Assembly: GCA_902363825.1 (NCBI GenBank)
Contig: CABJBK010000004.1
Location: 131,712-195,711, forward strand
From: Lachnospiraceae bacterium
Lineage (GTDB): Bacteria > Bacillota > Clostridia > Lachnospirales > Lachnospiraceae
Length of the DNA stretch: 64,000 nt
Direction: 5' to 3'
The notes beneath the pieces were generated by a model that had not been told where the DNA came from, ran no database searches, and saw nothing but the letters and a program-made list of their open reading frames with translations. Positions 41,405-51,183 of the stretch are shown one piece after another. How positions within the stretch are numbered: position 1 is the stretch's first letter; the number at the start of each line of letters is the position of its first letter. A program made the position numbers and the translations under genes.

Positions 41405-43363
41405 CTACTCTTTTTTATTTGCTCCCTGATAAGAAAAGAACACGTCACTGCGGTTTTTCTTATCAAACATATCGTTATACTGTAAGATCTGATACTGATC
41501 CAGCATTTCTTTTTCTTCTCCGGTCGCATCGACGTAGTGCTTGTATTCCCCATCCTGCGTAGAATAAAAGCCGCGCGAGTTCATTGCCGGAACCTTCGTC
41601 TGCAGATCCTCCAGAAATTTATGATATGGCGTCAGCGGCAGTCCCGCCTTATCTAACACCATGGTGGACAGATAGTTGAGTGATGTATGCACATCTGTCT
41701 GCGTCTCTGAATCATAGTTTGTCCAGATGAAGAACGGCACGGTAAACAGTTCTTCCAGTTCATCGATCGTAAGCCCGGAAAGGCCTTTTCCGTTCATCTG
41801 ACGGTAAAAGCTGCTGTTTAAGCTCGGCTGATGATCTCCGAAAAAGACGATCTCCACCTTCTGATCCACATTCGAGAAATAATTGATCAGTTTTTCCAGT
41901 GCCTGATCGCTGGTATTGACCAGGGACAGATACTGGTTTACATCCGAATAATAACCATTGGTCATCCGCACATTCTCGGTAAAATTCGGATACTCATCGG
42001 TATAACCACCGTGATTTTGCATGGTAATGCTCATGATAAAGAGCTTCTCATCCGGATCTTTCGCCTCATACTGCGCGATGATCTTATTGTAAAGCTCCTC
42101 GTCCGTGATGTATTCACGCACAATGTTGCTCTGATCAAAATCATCGATAAAATAACTCTGGGTAAATCCAAGCAGCGGATAAACCTTATTTCTGCTCCAG
42201 CCGGTCGCGTAATACGGATGCATGGACACACAGTTATAGCCATAGCTTTCGAGCGTGCTGACCAGTGAATAGGTATTTCCCGATACATACTGCTGATACG
42301 CCACAGAGCCGCTCGGCAGATACGCCATCGTGTTTCCGGTCAGGAATTCCCACTCGGAGTTCGGCGTCTTTGCCCCGAATACCGACGAGAGCGCGCAGCC
42401 TTTTGTAATATTGGTATCCATCGAATCCAGAAACGGCGTCACTTCCTGATTTGTGCGCAGATCGCCAATCACGCCAAGATCCGCAAAGGACTCATTCATG
42501 ATCGCGATGATGACCGGTGCGTCCTCTGTTTCCTTAGCGACATCCGCATCCGCCGCCGTCGTTCCATACTTGTCTTCCAGTTCCTTTATGGTGTCCAGCG
42601 AATAATCCGCCGGTTTTTCCACAAAGGAATCACGGATTCCCAGCACAAAATTCAAAATATAACCGTTGCGGTAGGTTCCTTTCTGTTCCCAGGTCTCTGT
42701 CACGATCGACTCTGCCTTGATCGCGATATGGGTGACCAGGACAACCGCCGCGCAAAGGCTGAGTGCCCGCAGCACATAGATCCGTTTAAACGAAAGATTG
42801 ATCCGCCGGATCCCAGCCACATACACGATTGATAAAATGACCGCCATTGCAGCTCTTGTATCCAGCGAAAAGTGATACTCAGACGCAACGCTGAGCCCGG
42901 TGGAGATCGCTTTTAAATCTCCGAAGGTAAACTCATTCTGGCGGAACTGCCACACGAAGTAATTGATCCCGCCAAGCGACATCAGAAAAATATGCGCTGT
43001 CATACAGGCGATCTTCGGACGCGCGGTAAGAAAAATCAGTCCCAGATAGACCACCGCGCAGCACAAAATATTTAAAGTCCATTTCTGGCTTGTGATCCTC
43101 GTACGATCCTCCGGCAAAAGCAGCATATGCTGGATCAGAAGTTCGGTAAACACACTGCTCACCGCCACCTCAAGCGCCAGCCATACATAGCTGAGTTTCG
43201 GTGTAAGTTCTATCGAAAGGCCTTTCAGCAGGAAATAAACCGCGCCGAATATAACCGCCATAAGCGGTGTTTTCCCGGAATAAAGACAGAAGCCCAACAT
43301 AACCGCAAATGCGATCCCGCTCGTAATGCAGTTTCTTTTCTCAAATGTAAATCCAAATTTCAT
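41405..43363 (-). CDS. LtaS-like sulfatase-family membrane protein
   Basis: A 652-residue protein. The first 220 residues contain about six hydrophobic segments; the remainder is an extracellular sulfatase-type domain with IIAIMNESFADLG (metal site), GAKTPNSEWEFLTGN (catalytic Thr) and VFFGDHQPSL. The family polymerises glycerol phosphate from phosphatidylglycerol (LtaS) or transfers phosphoglycerol to other glycans. Which acceptor is used here is unknown. The neighbouring UPF0104 flippase-like protein is on the same strand. Confidence 0.85.
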   Translation of the reverse strand: MKFGFTFEKRNCITSGIAFAVMLGFCLYSGKTPLMAVIFGAVYFLLKGLSIELTPKLSYVWLALEVAVSSVFTELLIQHMLLLPEDRTRITSQKWTLNILCCAVVYLGLIFLTARPKIACMTAHIFLMSLGGINYFVWQFRQNEFTFGDLKAISTGLSVASEYHFSLDTRAAMAVILSIVYVAGIRRINLSFKRIYVLRALSLCAAVVLVTHIAIKAESIVTETWEQKGTYRNGYILNFVLGIRDSFVEKPADYSLDTIKELEDKYGTTAADADVAKETEDAPVIIAIMNESFADLGVIGDLRTNQEVTPFLDSMDTNITKGCALSSVFGAKTPNSEWEFLTGNTMAYLPSGSVAYQQYVSGNTYSLVSTLESYGYNCVSMHPYYATGWSRNKVYPLLGFTQSYFIDDFDQSNIVREYITDEELYNKIIAQYEAKDPDEKLFIMSITMQNHGGYTDEYPNFTENVRMTNGYYSDVNQYLSLVNTSDQALEKLINYFSNVDQKVEIVFFGDHQPSLNSSFYRQMNGKGLSGLTIDELEELFTVPFFIWTNYDSETQTDVHTSLNYLSTMVLDKAGLPLTPYHKFLEDLQTKVPAMNSRGFYSTQDGEYKHYVDATGEEKEMLDQYQILQYNDMFDKKNRSDVFFSYQGANKKE

Positions 43364-43507
43364 AATGCATTCCTGTTCCTGTTTCTATAATCTATCCCAA
43401 TATACTTTCATTTTTCCCTACGCTACTATACCGCAAATCCGCGTCTTTTACAAGAGTCCGCCGGATTTCCCGCTTTTTTATGTAAGAAAAAACACATCCG
43501 CCTTTCT

Positions 43508-44530
43508 TTAGACAGATGTGCTTTGACTGTTTCTTTGTATGCGTTTCTTCCTCTGATGGTTCAGCGCCACGGCCGTCCCGATCAGAAACGGAAATACGAA
43601 TGTCGCAAAACGATATAACAGGGATGTGGACCCCGCAAGTCCTGTCCCGATCAATACGGAAAAAAGCAGTGTAAATACAAACTCAGTGGAACCGATCCCT
43701 GCCGGTGAAGGGATCACCGCCGCGAGCATCGCCGTCAAAGACATGACTGCCATTCCCTGAAACAGCGTAAGATCACACTCGGCACGCAACACCAGATACG
43801 GGATCGAATACCAGCAGGCGAATTTCAGCAGATTTTTTAAGACCGCTGTAAAGATCAGTCTGCCATCCCGTAGAAGATCTCTCGTCGCCTCCTCCAAAAT
43901 CCCGCAGTATTCGGCAAGCTGCGCCTTCTGGCGCTCTATTTTTCCGTTCAGTTTACGGTTCACCTTTTCGCTCAGCCACAAAAGCAACCGGTGAAACCGC
44001 GTCGAACAGCAAAACAGAAGCAGAAAACACGCCACGACCACGGTAATCCCATAGCCGAGCACGAGCATCCAGAGATACGAGCTGTAGTTCTGCTTAAAAA
44101 ATCCAAAATTAAAGATCAAAAGAAGAACCGACAGGATCGCGATGCTCACTTTATGGATCACATACTCGATCATATACATGCCTGTGGATTTTGAATAATC
44201 GATCTCTTTTTCATGGAAATAATAGATCGCCGCGATCCCCGCGCCACTGCCCAGCGTTGCCACACGGTAAAAGCTGCAGTAAAACGCGCTCTCCACACCG
44301 TCCAGATAACGAAACCCCGGATTATAATGACGCGCGAATGCATAAGTGATCCATCCTTCCACGAGCTCATAGAGCACAGACGCCGCGCAGATCGCAAGAA
44401 TGACCTGAAAAGACGTCTGTTTTAACTGCTCCGCGATCGGCTTTGCCGAATCGCGGAATGTATACACGATCGCCGCTACGATCGCGGCAACAAATATTAA
44501 TTTTATGATCTGTTTCTTTTTTCCGCAGAT
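43508..44530 (-). CDS. UPF0104/LPG-synthase-TM flippase-like membrane protein with apparent ATC start
   Basis: The product has 340 residues if read from ATC 44530. Several hydrophobic segments and IPSPAGIGSTEFVFTLLF near the C terminus identify the UPF0104 (YbhN/LPG synthase TM) family, thought to move lipids. The first canonical start in frame, GTG 44467, lies after IIKLIFVAAIVAAIVYTF, which is evidently the first membrane helix. Upstream of the ATC (9 bases past AAGGAG) there is only a stop. A one-base loss in the A6 run at 44517-44522 would instead join this frame to GTG 44540. The SD overlaps the preceding gene's stop. Confidence 0.75.
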   Translation of the reverse strand: MCGKKKQIIKLIFVAAIVAAIVYTFRDSAKPIAEQLKQTSFQVILAICAASVLYELVEGWITYAFARHYNPGFRYLDGVESAFYCSFYRVATLGSGAGIAAIYYFHEKEIDYSKSTGMYMIEYVIHKVSIAILSVLLLIFNFGFFKQNYSSYLWMLVLGYGITVVVACFLLLFCCSTRFHRLLLWLSEKVNRKLNGKIERQKAQLAEYCGILEEATRDLLRDGRLIFTAVLKNLLKFACWYSIPYLVLRAECDLTLFQGMAVMSLTAMLAAVIPSPAGIGSTEFVFTLLFSVLIGTGLAGSTSLLYRFATFVFPFLIGTAVALNHQRKKRIQRNSQSTSV

Positions 44531-44543
44531 GAAAGATCACTCC

Positions 44544-45941
44544 TTACTTTTTCTTGTAATTAGTATAACCTTTTTGTTCATGCGGATGCGCTGCCCATAA
44601 CTTATCCGCAGTTCCCTGCCACTCTTTTGCGTATTCCACGCATTTTCCACACAGATGCTCTACCGGTTCTACTTCTTCTACGTCTGTAGAGTGCGCTCCA
44701 CTTTCGTGAACCATCTTCTGTAAGAGTTCCGGATTCTCAAGCATCGGGCACGGACGAAGCATGTTCTCATTGAACGGCTGACCGTCTCTGTATGCCATGA
44801 AAAGCGGCTGTTTCAGACATTCTAACAGGCTCTTCTCGCGGATATTCGCTCCTGAGTAATGGATGAATACACACGGCTCCACATCACCCTTCGGATTGAT
44901 ATGACAGTAATTTCTTCCTCCGGCGATACATCCTCCGACATATTCACCATCGTTCTGGAAGTCCATAACGAAGATTTCCTTACCACCTTCAAATCCACGG
45001 ACTTCACGGATTCTGTGGTAAATATATTCTCTCTGCTCTTTGGTCGGCATCAGTTCAGGAGATGCTTTCATACCTACCGGCATCAGATGGAAATACCATG
45101 CGAAACGGCTTCCGTGCTCGATCAGCAGATCAAAGAACTCATCGCTTGTTACGGCATCCATGTTCTTGGATGTATAACATACGGAGTTACCAAAGATCAG
45201 TCCGTTTTCATGAAGCAGATCCATTGCCGCGATAACCTTGTCGAATACACCGTTTCCTCTACGGAAATCGTTGGTGTCCTCAAATCCTTCCAGACTGATG
45301 GAAAGGGAAAGGTTTCCGACACGTTTCATATCATCACAGAATTTCTGGTCAACCAGTGTACCGTTTGTGTAGCTGTGGAATGCACATTCATTGTGCTTCT
45401 CGCACAGTTTGATCAGATCCGCTTTGCGGACTAATGGTTCTCCACCGGTAAACATATAGAAATAAATTCCAAGTTCTTTTCCCTGTGTAACAATGCTGTC
45501 CAGCTCATCAAATGTCAGATTTAACTTGTTACCGTACTCTGCTGCCCAGCATCCGGTACAGTGCAGATTACATGCGCTGGTCGGATCCATCAGGATCAGC
45601 CACGGGATATTGCAGTTATGCACTTCTCTCATCTTACGGATCGTCTTGGTTCCGCAGAATGCTGCCTGATAACCTAAATTCAGTGCTGTCATTTTCGCAA
45701 CATGCGGATCTGTCTCATCCAAAAGACGGTTCACATATCTCATCCATTTCTGATCCGGGTTCTGGATCATCTTTCTTGCGCCGTCGTATGCAGCAGCCTG
45801 AAAGTTGTCACCCATAAATTTCTGTGCCAGATCAACGATCTGAAGCAGTCCTTTTTCACGGTCTTTATTAATATGCTTTAATGCCACATCGATTGCCGCA
45901 CTAAATGCTTTTCTTTCAACTGCCTGTGTTAATTTTGCCAT
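44544..45941 (-). CDS. Radical SAM enzyme with SPASM-type C terminus
   Basis: A 465-residue protein. CNLHCTGC near residue 120 is the cluster-binding CxxxCxxC; FYMFTGGEPLVR is the SAM-binding GGE motif. The C-terminal third has further cysteines (CIAGGRNYCHINPKGDVEPCVF, and later ones) as in SPASM proteins. The first 100 residues are helical. GGAGG lies eight bases before the ATG at 45941. Translationally coupled to the lipid-flippase-like gene. Membrane-spanning lipid synthases and tetraether synthases are radical SAM proteins, so a lipid role is possible, but this is speculative. Confidence 0.75.
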   Translation of the reverse strand: MAKLTQAVERKAFSAAIDVALKHINKDREKGLLQIVDLAQKFMGDNFQAAAYDGARKMIQNPDQKWMRYVNRLLDETDPHVAKMTALNLGYQAAFCGTKTIRKMREVHNCNIPWLILMDPTSACNLHCTGCWAAEYGNKLNLTFDELDSIVTQGKELGIYFYMFTGGEPLVRKADLIKLCEKHNECAFHSYTNGTLVDQKFCDDMKRVGNLSLSISLEGFEDTNDFRRGNGVFDKVIAAMDLLHENGLIFGNSVCYTSKNMDAVTSDEFFDLLIEHGSRFAWYFHLMPVGMKASPELMPTKEQREYIYHRIREVRGFEGGKEIFVMDFQNDGEYVGGCIAGGRNYCHINPKGDVEPCVFIHYSGANIREKSLLECLKQPLFMAYRDGQPFNENMLRPCPMLENPELLQKMVHESGAHSTDVEEVEPVEHLCGKCVEYAKEWQGTADKLWAAHPHEQKGYTNYKKK

Positions 45942-46256
45942 CTCACAAACCTCCATGCTCTTCCTTTAACTTTTGAATAAATCTAGGTGTCAGTATATGT
46001 AAATATAATTCACATGAACATATGCAATCACATTTTTATGTATTCCTGCAATATACATTTTCACCATTTTGTCAATTTCAATATACAAAAGTCTGACTTT
46101 GTAGCAGCTTTTTCTTTTGCTTATGTGCAACGCCGCTACATGGAATTATACCTAAAATCAAACTTTTGTCAATAAATCATTCCTCAAATGCACACATTAT
46201 TGTGGTATACTGTTTTTGTATGTTTAGCTGTATTTTTTCACGAAAGGAGCATCTTT
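45942..46256. other. 315-base intergenic region between divergent genes
   Basis: AT-rich, with no reading frame of note on either strand. It must hold divergent promoters for the radical SAM gene and the phospholipase-like gene. An extended -10 (TGGTATACT, 46203-46211) on the plus strand, about 45 bases before the phospholipase ATG, is the only candidate I can name. No riboswitch-like fold was recognised. Confidence 0.5.
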
Positions 46257-47219
46257 ATGCCGGGATTTACCACACATTACCTATTCGGTGTTAAAACCTG
46301 CCACAGACTTGGCGCTTCCCCGCTCAGACGGGAGCTTATGGAAAACCATACCGCGTTTGGCCTCGGGCTTCAGGGACCGGATATTTTCTTTTATGATCTT
46401 CCTTCTTATGTTATCTATAAAAATAACATCGGCTCTGTCGCGCACACGACCGACACCGGGAAATTTCTGTTTTTCCTGCTTCAGAGCCGTTTTTTATTCC
46501 CGAAAGGAAAAAAACGTCAGATCGCGGAGAGCTATATTGCCGGCTTTATCGGGCATTATCTTCTCGACACCACCTGCCACCCTTATGTATACGACCGCTC
46601 GAAAAGCTGCTCGGACAGTGCCACCGCTTTCGCGCCGCATGTATATCTGGAGACCGACATTGATACCGCGTTTCTGCGCCATTATAAAAAAAAGCTGCCT
46701 TCGGAATTCTATCAGGAGCGCACCATCGCTTTAAGCCAAACCGGACATTTTGTGATCGCGAAGATCCTGCACCACTGCTACTCCAATGTATATCCGAATC
46801 TCCATGTGTCTTTTCAGACGACGCTGCGCGCGACTTATTTCATGCCGCTTGCCGCAGGACTTTTGCATGATAACACCGGAAAAAAGAAGGCGCTTGCCAG
46901 AAAGTGTGAGGGACTTCTGTTCGGTTATCCGTATTTCTCCGCCCTGATCCCGAGTGATTTCCTTCAATTTTCGGCGGATCCTTTAAATCAGGCGCACCGC
47001 CCCTGGAAAAATCCGTGGAACGAAAATGCGGTCTCCACAGCCTCTTTCCCGTCGCTCTTCTCCTCTGCGTCACGCCGCTACGCCGGATACTTAAAACGGC
47101 TGGACGAGCTGTTTTCCTGCAAAAACGAAGCTGTGCTTCCAATATTGGAGGGCAGACTACTTGCCGACCTCGGAAATAAATCCTACCACAGTGGCATGGA
47201 CTGTCGTATCCCAAGTTAG
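46257..47219 (+). CDS. Zinc-dependent phospholipase C family protein
   Basis: A 320-residue protein beginning PGFTTHYLFG, with LGLQGPDIFFY, VAHTTDTGKF, GHYLLDTTCHPYVYDR and ETDIDTAFL: the His/Asp set of the bacterial zinc-dependent PLC/nuclease-like fold. No signal peptide is visible, so it is probably cytoplasmic and its substrate may not be a phospholipid. ATG 46257 lies eight bases after AAAGGAG. Confidence 0.8.
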   Translation: MPGFTTHYLFGVKTCHRLGASPLRRELMENHTAFGLGLQGPDIFFYDLPSYVIYKNNIGSVAHTTDTGKFLFFLLQSRFLFPKGKKRQIAESYIAGFIGHYLLDTTCHPYVYDRSKSCSDSATAFAPHVYLETDIDTAFLRHYKKKLPSEFYQERTIALSQTGHFVIAKILHHCYSNVYPNLHVSFQTTLRATYFMPLAAGLLHDNTGKKKALARKCEGLLFGYPYFSALIPSDFLQFSADPLNQAHRPWKNPWNENAVSTASFPSLFSSASRRYAGYLKRLDELFSCKNEAVLPILEGRLLADLGNKSYHSGMDCRIPS

Positions 47220-47238
47220 GCCACGCTTGTTGCTAATG

Positions 47239-47284
47239 CAAAAACGCCTTTCGGACACTTTTTCTGATCCGAAAGGCGTTTTTT
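47239..47284. terminator. Bidirectional terminator
   Basis: A 15-base perfect stem (AAAACGCCTTTCGGA and its complement) with a 12-base loop, A-run before and T-run after, separates the convergent phospholipase-like and hydroxyacid dehydrogenase genes. Confidence 0.9.
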
Positions 47285-47293
47285 CTTCTCATT

Positions 47294-48226
47294 TTATTCA
47301 AAAAATTCTCTGATCTGATGCAAAACAATATCCATAAGCCCGGTTCTTGCCTCAACACTCGCCCAGGCGATGTGAGGCGTGATGAACAGCCTGTTACTGT
47401 CTTTGATCTCACGCAGCGGATTATCCTCCCGCATTGGCTCAGCACTTAAAACATCCAGGCCCGCCGCTGCAATCTGTCCACATTTTAACGCTTCCGCAAG
47501 ATCTTTTTCCACAACGATCGGCCCTCTTCCCACATTTAAAAAGACTGCCGTGGGTTTCATTTTTTCAAATGCCTCCCGGTTCATCAGACCGCGTGTCGCG
47601 TCCGTAAGTGGTGCATGCACGGAAACGATGTCCGACTCTCTTAACAGCGTATCCAGATCGGTCCGCTCGTATCCCGGCTGCGTATTCTTTCCGGATGTGG
47701 AATAGTAGATCACATGACAGCCGAATGCCTTCGCGAGATCCGCAACCCGTCTTCCGATCGCGCCAAGCCCGATGATGCCCCAGGTCTTTCCGCTGATCTC
47801 ATGAAACACATTGCCAAAATGCGAGAACGAGCGATCCCCGATGTACTGTTCTGTTTTGACATAATCATCATAGTAGCGCAGCTTCTCGTACAGATAAAAA
47901 AATAACGCAAAAGTATGCTGTGCCACACTCTCTGTGGAATATCCAGCTACGTTCCGCCAGGCGATCCCGCGTTTTTCCAGATAATCTTTATCCAGATTAT
48001 CGGTGCCTGTCGCCGTCACACAGACCAGTTTCAGATTTTTTGCTTTTTTCAATGTCGTCTCATTGATCGGTATCTTGTTGATCACGACCACATCCGCATC
48101 CGTGATCCGCTCCGCCGCCTCTTCGGACGTGGAATAGTCATACCGCTTTACTTCTCCAAGCGCATCAAAGCCGGACAGATCGATGTCCGCCCCGATCGAT
48201 GCCGCATCCAGAAATACGATCTTCAT
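47294..48226 (-). CDS. D-2-hydroxyacid dehydrogenase
   Basis: The product has 310 residues. GIIGLGAIGRRVADLAKAFG is the NAD-binding motif, FLNVGRGPIV carries the substrate arginine region, and FITPHIAWAS carries the catalytic histidine. It reduces a 2-keto acid to a D-2-hydroxy acid (glycerate, lactate or similar). ATGA overlap with the upstream GPH transporter suggests a sugar-acid pathway. Confidence 0.88.
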   Translation of the reverse strand: MKIVFLDAASIGADIDLSGFDALGEVKRYDYSTSEEAAERITDADVVVINKIPINETTLKKAKNLKLVCVTATGTDNLDKDYLEKRGIAWRNVAGYSTESVAQHTFALFFYLYEKLRYYDDYVKTEQYIGDRSFSHFGNVFHEISGKTWGIIGLGAIGRRVADLAKAFGCHVIYYSTSGKNTQPGYERTDLDTLLRESDIVSVHAPLTDATRGLMNREAFEKMKPTAVFLNVGRGPIVVEKDLAEALKCGQIAAAGLDVLSAEPMREDNPLREIKDSNRLFITPHIAWASVEARTGLMDIVLHQIREFFE

Positions 48227-49686
48227 TTCTTTTTTTCTCCTTCCGTGTCACCAAGTTTTTTCGCGATCTCCTTCATGGTCTTCATATCCAGGCTGTAAAA
48301 ATGCATGGACAACAGTGAGATGACCCATCCTATGATCGGGACAATGCAGAATAAAAAGATCGTTGTCCACTTTAAGACCGGTGTCAGCGTATCCTCGATC
48401 TGCGGGAAACGGCTGTTGTAACCGATCGCAAGCATGACCAGTCCGACAAACGCTGTTCCGAGCGCCGCAAATACTTTATCCACGAAGGAAAACAGCGCCC
48501 CCATAAGTCCCGGCACAAATTTTCCGCTGCGGTACTGCTCATAATCGGAGCAGTCCGCGATCATCGGCACCACCATATTGTTTGTGATGGACTTACAGCC
48601 ATTGAGCAGTACATAGACCACGAAAAACGCTATGCTGATCGCGTTAATTTTATGTAGACCGAAATTCACGGTGTTGATACTATCCTGCAGGAGGACAACG
48701 ATCATAACCACCTGAAACACAATCCCGAAATAAGTAAACAGCACGAGTGCCTTCTTCTGTCCCATCCGCTGTGCCACCTTGATCCCGGCAGCAACAACGA
48801 TAAGGGTCGGCACCGCCGTGATCACACCGATCAGTCCCGCAATGCCATAATTCTGCATCAGTATGCCATAGAGCATGACGCCCACGGTGGTATGCCCGTA
48901 AACCGTCGCGGCAAATTTGTTGGAACACGCCGCAAGGATCAGCATATCGATCGGCTTGTTGTTTTTTATGATCTCAAGATAATCCCTTACCCGGATCTTC
49001 TGTTTCTTATGTCTGCGGTAATTCTCCGCCCGGTCCTTGTTCCAGATCCCGATGATCGCGCCCGCCGTGCAGAGCGCTGAGAGAACGATCACCCAGAGCG
49101 CGTATTCATGGTACAGCTTTACATTGGTATAGCCGCCATATTTCGGAACGAGGTAATTTGCCGCCAAAAGGATGCTTCCTCCATACGCCGCCATGATAAA
49201 AACCGAATCAAAGCAGGTGGAAAGCGGCCGCTTCGCCGGATTGTTCGTGATGACTGCCTGCGCGGACTTGCCGACTACTGTCTGAAGGGTATACCCGATC
49301 ACGAACAATGCGTACACCACGATAAAATAAATGATACGAAACGGTTTCGGAATGTATTCCAGTGTCCCGAACAGCAGTAACGTGCTTCCCGCCATGATCA
49401 CGTTGCCCCACAGCATATACGGACGGAATTTTCCGTGCTTTCCCTTGGCACGATCCAGCAGGAATCCGGCTATCGGATCCGTCACTCCGTCAAATACATT
49501 CAATACCGTCAGGAGAAAAGAGATCAAAACCACGCTGAATCCGGCTATGGAATTCGCGTAATAAGACGCGTATCCCATCAACGCGAGATAGAGGTTCGTC
49601 GCCGCGTTGTTCAGCGAAAACAGTGCGATCTGATATATTTTTGCCTCATTATATACAGTTCCTTTTTCTTTTGCGCTTTTTTCCAT
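48223..49686 (-). CDS. GPH-family sugar:cation symporter (MFS)
   Basis: A 487-residue protein with about twelve hydrophobic segments. LNVFDGVTDPIAGFLLDRAKGKHGKFRPYML is the MelB-type loop in outline. The family imports glycosides, pentosides or hexuronides with a cation. Coupled to the hydroxyacid dehydrogenase, so the transported sugar may be catabolised through a keto acid. Substrate unknown. Confidence 0.85.
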   Translation of the reverse strand: MEKSAKEKGTVYNEAKIYQIALFSLNNAATNLYLALMGYASYYANSIAGFSVVLISFLLTVLNVFDGVTDPIAGFLLDRAKGKHGKFRPYMLWGNVIMAGSTLLLFGTLEYIPKPFRIIYFIVVYALFVIGYTLQTVVGKSAQAVITNNPAKRPLSTCFDSVFIMAAYGGSILLAANYLVPKYGGYTNVKLYHEYALWVIVLSALCTAGAIIGIWNKDRAENYRRHKKQKIRVRDYLEIIKNNKPIDMLILAACSNKFAATVYGHTTVGVMLYGILMQNYGIAGLIGVITAVPTLIVVAAGIKVAQRMGQKKALVLFTYFGIVFQVVMIVVLLQDSINTVNFGLHKINAISIAFFVVYVLLNGCKSITNNMVVPMIADCSDYEQYRSGKFVPGLMGALFSFVDKVFAALGTAFVGLVMLAIGYNSRFPQIEDTLTPVLKWTTIFLFCIVPIIGWVISLLSMHFYSLDMKTMKEIAKKLGDTEGEKKK

Positions 49687-49718
49687 CTTCCTTATCTCCG
49701 CTGCAAAAATGGTGTCCG

Positions 49719-50570
49719 TTAAGCTTCGAGATATTCTTTGAGTTCCGGCAGCAGAAGTCTGGTCTCATTATAGCCCTGATCATAGAGCCGCTCGAGTTTG
49801 TCCATATTCCGCTCTGCCCTGCCGATGCCGTAGGTATCTTCCGGCGCAATGATAAAGACTTTTCCTTCTTTTTCCAGCTCTTTCAGTTCATCCAGGCATG
49901 CGTTATACTTATCCGCACGCGCGAGCATTGCCTCCGCCACCTTGGGATATCTGCAGTACATCTTGCTGAAAAGCTTCGTGGAACGATCCGTTCCCTTGCG
50001 GTAATCCCTCGTCTGGGTCAGCACGACGATATTTTTGTCACAGCCGGCCTCTATCGCCTTTTTATATGGAATGGAGTCCGCCACACCGCCGTCCACATAA
50101 TAGTGATGGCCAACCTTCACCGGCTGAAACAGCAGCGGGAGCGCGCAGCTCGCCACTACCGTTGTAAATTTACGGTCATCGCGTGGAACCGGCAGGTATT
50201 CCGCTTTTCCGGTATGGATATTGGTTGCGACCGCGACCACTTCTCCCGGGAACGCGGCAAAGGTATCATAATCAAACGGTACCAGCTTTTCCGGTATTTC
50301 TCCAAAAATAAAATCTACATTAAAAAAATTACGTTCACTTCGATTGAGCAGATGTGACATCCCCATATAACGCTTGTCCTTGACATATTCTCTGGCAATT
50401 TTTAAATTCCGGCCCTTCTGCTTTGATATATAAGATGTCCCATAAGCCATTCCGGCAGAAACTCCGATAAAGTAATCCGGCATGATCTCCCCGTCCAACA
50501 ACGCATCCATCACTCCGCAGGAAAAGATCGCCCTGTTTGCTCCGCCTTCCATTGTGATTCCCAGTTTCAT
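49719..50570 (-). CDS. Patatin-like phospholipase
   Basis: A 283-residue protein. ITMEGGANRAIFSCG is the oxyanion loop, FIGVSAGMAYG the GxSxG nucleophile elbow, and VDGGVADSIP supplies the catalytic Asp. Patatins hydrolyse acyl chains of lipids; this group (YjjU/RssA-like) has no signal peptide. ATG 50570 follows GGGGAAAC. Confidence 0.88.
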   Translation of the reverse strand: MKLGITMEGGANRAIFSCGVMDALLDGEIMPDYFIGVSAGMAYGTSYISKQKGRNLKIAREYVKDKRYMGMSHLLNRSERNFFNVDFIFGEIPEKLVPFDYDTFAAFPGEVVAVATNIHTGKAEYLPVPRDDRKFTTVVASCALPLLFQPVKVGHHYYVDGGVADSIPYKKAIEAGCDKNIVVLTQTRDYRKGTDRSTKLFSKMYCRYPKVAEAMLARADKYNACLDELKELEKEGKVFIIAPEDTYGIGRAERNMDKLERLYDQGYNETRLLLPELKEYLEA

Positions 50571-50690
50571 GTTGTTTCCCCTTTCTTTATGCCTCAATCG
50601 CTATGATTATAGCACATTCTTCCCAAAATAAACTATTTGTAATCCTTAATTTTTTGTAAACATTTCCCTTAAAACAGTTAAAAATAAATA

Positions 50691-50726
50691 AAAAAACGGG
50701 ACAGCCTCCGCTGTCCCAAAACTTTT
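50691..50726 (-). terminator. Terminator after the NfeD gene
   Basis: GGGACAGC-CTCC/GGAG-GCTGTCCC stem with T-run on the minus strand (GTTTTTTTATTT), 11 bases past the stop. Confidence 0.8.
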
Positions 50727-50736
50727 CTTAAATTTC

Positions 50737-51183
50737 TTATTTCTGGCTCTCCGCTTCGACTGCCCGCAGGATCAGTTTCACGCCGGAGATCTCCACTACT
50801 TCGCCCCGCATGCCTGCTTCCAGCGTCTGCGCGTCATCCTCCATACGCGCGGTCCATTCCTGTCCGTCCAGATCCGCCGTACCGGTTCCCGCAAGATTAT
50901 CCACCTTTTCTTTGATCAGTACCTGCTTTCCGATCGCGCTCTCATAGTTCGTCCGGACACGTCCCGGTTTGACGCATTTTACAACAAACGGCCGGGTGAA
51001 AAACAGTAACACCAGTGACACCGCAAAAAATGCCGCGACCTGCCATCCGATGTCTACGCCAAGCGCCGCTAAGATCAGTGCGACCAGCGCGCCTCCCGCA
51101 AACCATATTGTCGCGAGGCCAACCGTAATAAATTCAATTATCAGAAATACAATTAACAGTACAATCCATGTAATAACGACCAT
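50737..51183 (-). CDS. NfeD-like short membrane protein
   Basis: A 148-residue protein with two to three N-terminal hydrophobic helices (residues 1-75) and an OB-fold C-terminal domain (IGKQVLIKEKVDNLAGTGTADLDG, then GEVVEISGVKLILR). NfeD proteins act in membrane quality control, usually beside flotillin or a protease; none is adjacent here. The start is ATG 51183 behind GGGAGGAG; an upstream reading to 51288 is not supported. Confidence 0.87.
   Translation of the reverse strand: MVVITWIVLLIVFLIIEFITVGLATIWFAGGALVALILAALGVDIGWQVAAFFAVSLVLLFFTRPFVVKCVKPGRVRTNYESAIGKQVLIKEKVDNLAGTGTADLDGQEWTARMEDDAQTLEAGMRGEVVEISGVKLILRAVEAESQK

Noticed and set aside
44859..45434. A 191-codon plus-strand frame opposite the radical SAM gene
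   Set aside because: Antisense shadow of a well-defined enzyme; no promoter, ribosome site or recognisable motif.
49623..50357. A 244-codon plus-strand frame opposite the patatin gene
   Set aside because: It is antisense to a gene with a clear catalytic dyad, has no family features and no ribosome site.
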